From Ampullaceana balthica (taxonomy: Eukaryota; Mollusca; Gastropoda; Lymnaeidae), in assembly GCA_944989445.1 (NCBI GenBank), contig CALYLW010000038.1, forward strand, positions 1,154,988 to 1,218,987: a DNA stretch of 64,000 bases. The letters are read 5' to 3'. Positions 59,241 through 64,000 of the stretch are shown piece by piece. A program made the position numbers and the translations under genes. The notes beneath the pieces are model-generated. The model worked only from the letters and a program-made list of their open reading frames with translations, had not been told where the DNA came from and ran no database searches. Within the stretch, counting starts at the first letter, position 1; each line of letters starts with the position of its first letter.

Positions 59241-59636
59241 CGCATAGTGTTACATTATTCCTACATAGCTATACTGTATTGTGTGCTTGCTCACGGGACC
59301 TTCATTTTTAAGCCCGGCGCGTTAGAGAGCTTTCACTTCGTCCAAGGTTGGAAGTGATTGATAAACTCAAAGGGCCCGTTCGCATATAAACACAAAATTA
59401 TGAGATTTTTATAAAAATAATACTAAATTTTATACAGGTTTTCCGAAACCCTACAAAATATTCGCATGGGGCCCCTATGCTCGAGGGCCCCCGGGCAAAT
59501 GCCCAACGGGCCTATGCGTTAAGACGGCCCTGGTTTGGTGTTCACTGATTTTGAAAATAATCATCATCTTAATTGTTTGCTTATAATGTATTTAACATAC
59601 CTCTCGGCTATACTTTTAATAAATTTGTTTTTCTTG

Positions 59637-60522
59637 TTATTTGCTAAAACATATGTTTTCCTTAAATATTTTTGCAAACTTGGAACTCATGGTAAAATAA
59701 ATGATTTAATTAACCGAGGCGTTGAACTGATATAGTTAATAGTGTATAGTTAATATTTCCCGTGAATAGAAAAGTGTTACCAGAGAAAACAGCATCCCCA
59801 AAACTACGATAAATGTCAAGAAGGTTAGAAGGGAGGAATGCGAGCAGGTGAACAACACATGCCAAGAAGGGTAGAAGGGAGGAATGCGAGCAGGTGAACA
59901 ACACATGCCAAGAAGGTTAGAAGGGAGGAATGCGAGCAGGTGAACAACACATGCCAAGAAGGGTAGAAGGGAGGAATGCGAGCAGGTGAACAACACATGC
60001 CAAGAAGGGTAGAAGGGAGGAATGCGAGCAGGTGAACAACACATGCCAAGAAGGGTAGAAGGGAGGAATGCGAGCAGGTGAACAACACATGCCAAGAAGG
60101 TTAGAAGGGAGGAATGCGAGCAGGTGAACAACACATACACAGAGCAAACTTTTGGCCACCTTCACATTTTTGTCAATGTTTTTTCGCATTGTCTTTCCTG
60201 AATCTATGCGTGTTCCAACACAAGCCCTGATATTAAGTTGGACTGAAATAACCACAGAACATAGGAGAATAATTGCCAGTGGTCCGGTGGATAAAAGATT
60301 GTTGAGCACAACACCAGTCAAGAAGTTGAAGAATTCTGTATTGTCCAAATAGAATTGAGTTCTTCTTGTCACAGCTACCGCGACATTATAACCGGTGTCA
60401 TAAATCCATTCGTAAGAATACAAGAAACACATAGAGGAAATCGGACTGACATAAAAAATATATAAGCCTAAAACGGTCCACTTGACGAGAAACGGTATGA
60501 AGATGCGAGATACAAATTTAAA
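59637..60522 (-). pseudogene. Receptor pseudogene 5: class A GPCR, truncated and expanded
   Basis: Closest to receptor 4 (VLNNLLST, HLLAFLPS). Homology starts at FVSRIFIPFLVKW before TM4, so the N-terminus and TM1-TM3 are gone, replaced by Helitron-like sequence. TM4, loop 2 (YEWIYDTGYN, with the glycosylation site lost) and TM5 follow. At TM6 the codons for CVVHLLAFLPSNLLG have been amplified as a 46-bp unit, shifting frame each time. After the array the gene continues (LLDIYRSFGD) to TM7, where NFIIY reads N-stop-IIY, then MSSKFAKIF and a terminal TAA at 59637-59639. Truncation, frameshift and nonsense change make it clearly non-functional. Confidence 0.88.
59817..60138. repeat. 46-bp minisatellite within receptor codons, 7 copies
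   Basis: GGAATGCGAGCAGG recurs every 46 bases at 59834, 59880, 59926, 59972, 60018, 60064 and 60110. The unit continues TGAACAACACATGCCAAGAA then GGKTAGAAGG. The only variation is GGTTAG versus GGGTAG. The unit is receptor TM6 coding sequence. Confidence 0.95.
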
Positions 60523-60539
60523 CGTGTAAACAATTAAAT

Positions 60540-61050
60540 CTAATGCATCGTGTGGCAGTTGTAATAAATATGTTTACGTCTCTATCTAATATATAGAAAG
60601 TAACAGTAAAGAAAATGACAATTCTTTGTACTATACAGCTCAAATTATGAAGCGTACACGAAAATGTGCGCACCGTAATTAGACATTATAATATTTTTTG
60701 AATGCGCACGGCTGAAAATAAAGCATTGGGAAAAAAAGTCACCAAAAGTAACTCGCTTTGAACGGCATTTGAACTTCCGCGTAAATTTGTTCAATACAAA
60801 AATGAGGTTAAATTTTTTATTCTTTGTCTCTGCATTTTCTGATTATTTAATTTACGGCATTCGGGCAAAAGGGACAATTACAAAAAGTAACTTAAAACCA
60901 CCTTCAGGGTAAAAGGAACCGTCCTGCCAAATTTGGTCCCCGTCCGTCATTTGGTTTTTCCGTGGCTGTCTAACAGAAAGTCGAAAAGTGAAACATACAA
61001 ACATACAAACATACAAAGATACAAACACCAACTTAGCTTTATATATTAGA
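60540..61050 (-). mobile_element. Helitron-like sequence at the 5' break of pseudogene 5
   Basis: On the minus strand a 5'-type end TCTAATATATAAAGCTAAG begins at 61050 next to T, followed by repeated TTTGTATGTTTG and, near 60960-60910, GGGGACCAAATTTGGCAGGA, a Helitron-like sub-terminal pattern. Another TCTAATATATAG lies at 60574 on the plus strand. The 3' border was not found. Confidence 0.4.
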
Positions 61051-61867
61051 TTTATAGTCAAAAACTTTGTTTTCACGGGCTGTTTAATTAAATACCGTAT
61101 ATTAACTTCAACGTCTTGTCTGTCTGTCCTGGTCGGTCGGTCGGAAAAAGAAAAATTCATTGTATCAAAATTTCAGATCGATCAAATGTAACGTAATTAG
61201 ATTAATGAATTTTTAGTTTATCTCCGTGTATCTCTATGCAGCATGTAAATTTTTGTGCTTGACTGTCAAGCGGTGCGTATTAAATTGAACAACATTTTTA
61301 ATATTTTCCTGTCGCGCGGTGCTGCGGTGCGTATTATATTGAAGATATAATATATTCCCGATCTGTAAACGTTTATGCTAGTCTGTCGCGGGGTGTGAAT
61401 TATTTTGAACATAATCAATACTTTCAGTTTTTTCTCAAATATAATGGATTTATTGGAGAAAAAAATATTGTTTTTACGGGTTGTTTAATTATATGGGGAC
61501 TTTATATGACATTTTGTGGACAACAAATCAAATTCGTTTAAACTTATTTAACATATAAAATTTGAACATTATTAATTTATTGTCACGGGAATAGTTTAAA
61601 AACTACGTCTTGGAAATCCTCCCCAACACTGGTCCCCGTGTGTGTATATAACATTTTTGTCTAGTATACAAATGATAGCACACATTAGTTGTTTCGCCAA
61701 GTGCAATATTATGAAAATGAAAGGAGAAATAAATCTGTGTCAAAATTTGCGTTCACATAAAATCTGACGTCTGTTAAAGTCCATTCGTTTCCATTTATGA
61801 CGGCTGGTCAGTTCCAGGCCGCACCACTAAATGTTGTGTACGCTCACTGCAACTTACGGTGGGGGTC

Positions 61868-61910
61868 ATTTACAGCCATTTCTCCCAACATGGATTGTAG
61901 CTAAGTTCCT
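61868..61910. repeat. Single-copy homologue of the 36-bp satellite monomer
   Basis: Lies between flanks that match those of the big array: CTGGTCAGTTCCAGGCCGCA on the left; AGTTCCTTTTGAAATGACAT and GGTAGATTGATCAGTTAAA on the right. At the two variable satellite sites it carries T and T. Confidence 0.85.
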
Positions 61911-62277
61911 TTTGAAATGACATTTGTGTTAGAGTTGTAGGATATGGGAGGTAGATTGATCAGTTAAAGTAAGTCAAGGACTACACACAGATTCATAGAC
62001 ACACAAGGACACAAACTTTTAAGTGTCATTGAGTGCTTGAAGTTGTAAAGTAATTCAGCTTAAATGGATATCGAGAAGTCCACTATAGAGGTCACTCTGC
62101 GGTAATTATTAAAAATCCATAAGATTGCCAAGTAAGAAAGATCTCCTTCAATTTCAGCTGAAGGTCATCGATGTGATACTTATCATACATTTTTAAAAGA
62201 TAAATATTTTAAAATTAGGTTAAACACTGTCAGCTCGATTGGGCATCAGGAAGAGATTACAACATTACCTGAACATG

Positions 62278-62560
62278 TACAACGACAGACACACACACAC
62301 AGAGATAAACACACACACAGACAAACAAACACATACACACACCCACACACATACACACAAAAACACACACTCACAAACACACACACATAAACACACACAA
62401 AAACACACATACACCCAAACACACACAAACACAAACACACATACACACACAGAAACACACACACACAAACACGCACACACATATACACACAAACACACAT
62501 TTACAAACACAAACACAAACACACACATACACACAAACACACACATACACACAAACAGAA
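62278..62560. repeat. (CA)n-rich tract
   Basis: Imperfect CACACA/CAAACA repeats; long His/Thr- or Val/Cys-rich frames here are compositional. Confidence 0.95.
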
Positions 62561-63966
62561 ATGAACAAGGCTACTCTGATAAAAATTGAAAATAAACTTT
62601 TATTTTCTGAAGTCAACAAAGGTAGGAAAAAAATAAAAATACATGCAATGGCTTACAACTTCCATTAATGATCCTGTATAATAAAAGGCTAACTTCTGTC
62701 CCGTCATCTATAGCGACTGGTCTCTCAAACACACATGACTCCTACAACCAATCATATAAGTTTACGCGGACGTTCAAAACGAGTTATTTTTGGTGCAGTA
62801 TTTCTTCCAAGACTTTATTTTGAGTTATGCGCGTTGGGATTTATAGTCAAAATCTCTGTTTTTACGAGTTATTTTTTTAAAACTATAATGAATAGTATTT
62901 TTGACGCGATGCACATGTATGCCGGTCGAGACGGCTGTTGAAGGGAGTTACACTTACAACATGCCAACGAAAGGTGGCGGAACGTCCTTGGTTGCTCGTA
63001 ATTAAATAAAAATGAAAATTGTTCAAATTTGATATGAAATTCAGTGAAATTGGTTGAACATACAAACTGAAGAGTGCATGTGGTGATTGTTCATTTCCTC
63101 ACGGACATATTCAGCCTTTTCAGAAAGAAAGAAGGACATGGCTACACGAATCCAATCGGCTTACGAGCGGCTCATAGGTGATTTCTTCATGTACATCGAA
63201 TATCGGTGCTGTTATTGTAGATCATCAAGGTCCTTTTCTACATTCTACAACATTCGAGTGCTCTACCAGAAGCTATAAAATATTATGAAACATCTGCACT
63301 TACCTTATTTAATCATTTTATTAATTTTTGCGAATATTTTAATAAATTGTTTTACAAATTTTGTTTTCAACAGCGAATTTTAATGTACGCGTTTCGCCCA
63401 CTGTTTACCAACCCCTTTAAAAAAAAAGAATAAAAAAAAAGGTAACTCTTGCCTCACAAAGACCACAAAGACAAAGCTAGGAAGTAAAAAGTTAAACAAT
63501 CATAATGACCGATTTAGCGTGTAGTTTAAAAAAAATATGTACCTTTTTGTTTACGCTGTCCTATTATTTTTTGTGGTCGGCTTACGAGCGGGTTACACAC
63601 TGTTAATACTATTTTCTTCTAAAAGAGGGGAGGGGGGTCAGCTTACGAACGAACGGGCTATAGAACGAGTGTATACGGTAGCTTTACAGAGACATTGTGT
63701 CAGTCAGTCAGCTATAAGGATCTTCTATTATGCTGATTACGTGATAACGACTTAAATTTGCGAAAACATTTTTATTAAAGCGGCCCCTAACTATGGCTAA
63801 CGGCTGTGCTAAGACTAATATGAACTGAAAGTAAAATTGAAAATACAGATATAACTCAATACAATTTTAATTTTCCTTTTTTACAATTTTAAGCTTTACG
63901 AGGTACTTAAATTACCCTATGATAATAATTCGTGTTTCCACTGAGTGAAATTGGGTATAATGTTAG

Positions 63967-64000
63967 TATATAAGATGAACAAAAAGAAAGGGGGAAAAAC
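63967..64000. other. Window end
   Basis: The last 34 bases after the probable end of unit 2 hold nothing recognisable. Confidence 0.3.

Larger units (their letters stand above)
57290..59532 (-). mobile_element. Decayed hAT transposon with internal minisatellite
   Basis: Terminal repeats CAGAGCCGTCTTTA and TTAAGACGGCCCTG are flanked by a perfect duplication GTTTGGTG (57282-57289, 59533-59540). A broken ZMYM1-like transposase is on the minus strand. The sub-terminal sequence (GGGGCCCCTATGCTCGAGGG) also occurs in the nested MITE at 2111-2276, so both belong to one family. The inserted element ends about 100 bases from the 3' end of receptor pseudogene 5. Confidence 0.9.
61082..63966 (+). mobile_element. 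Large repeat unit 2: Helitron-like element without expanded arrays
   Basis: The 5' part TACCGTATATTAACTTCAAC with GTCTGT repeats matches 42088 onward. From 61508 the sequence follows unit 1. Near 61868-61910 lies one 36-bp monomer (CATTTACAGCCATTTCTCCC then AACATGGATTGTAGCTA). A CA-rich tract is at 62278-62560. One diverged 40-bp monomer is at about 62637-62675. The 3' end (GGGTATAATG, TTAG, T at 63967) parallels unit 1, though the hairpin is degraded. A further insertion starts near 62680 (TCCTGTATAATAAAAGGC, Helitron-like). No coding sequence is supported. Confidence 0.55.

Noticed and set aside
62246..62619. His/Thr-rich and Cys/Val-rich frames
   Set aside because: Products of the CA-rich tract.

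Overview
This is an AT-rich, repeat-laden stretch of eukaryotic nuclear DNA, most likely from a gastropod mollusc. The basis is five intronless, mutually related class A (rhodopsin-like) receptor genes or pseudogenes of the type that forms large clustered candidate-chemosensory families in gastropods, set among CR1/jockey-like LINEs, tRNA-derived SINEs, Helitrons and many hAT elements. The species assignment is inference. There are no operons, bacterial signals, CRISPR arrays or viral genes.

Layout. 1-1008: receptor 1 (+, 5' end outside the window). 1742-2557: hAT element with a smaller hAT nested in it. 2578-3108: Helitron. 5836-7035: receptor 2 (+, complete). 7335-8271: Helitron carrying an inserted element. 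9181-9506: hAT MITE. 10067-13801: decayed hAT with a second hAT nested in it. 14546-15160: 30-bp minisatellite. 15811-16824: Helitron filled with GTT repeats, between long CT tracts. 19152-21911: 5'-truncated LINE with an uninterrupted 890-codon frame. 23354-23639 and 36957-37220: two SINEs that share the LINE 3' tail. 25-29.5 kb: gene-free decayed tandem repeats with C>G skew. 29535-33224: receptor pseudogene 3 (+), split by two minisatellites and a hAT with a perfect 8-bp target duplication. 38147-38523: LINE fragment. 40123-42930: two Helitrons. 43177-44241: receptor 4 (-, complete). 45.7-55.87 kb: a large repeat unit with a Helitron-like 3' end that holds about 205 copies of a 36-bp satellite and 14 perfect copies of a 40-bp satellite. 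57290-59532: decayed hAT. 59637-60522: receptor pseudogene 5 (-). 61.08-63.97 kb: a second copy of the large unit, with only one monomer of each satellite.

Only receptors 1, 2 and 4 look functional. They would be plasma-membrane G-protein-coupled receptors with unknown ligands. The window shows how such a cluster changes: paralogues with a near-identical 5' half (probable gene conversion), inactivation by nonsense change, hAT insertion and truncation, and repeated birth of minisatellites inside receptor codons, inside a transposase frame and at hAT ends. The strongest observations are the 15-bp minisatellite made of hAT target duplication plus terminal-repeat tip, and the 36-bp array whose ancestral single copy survives 8 kb away and whose ancestral variant is concentrated at the array edges.
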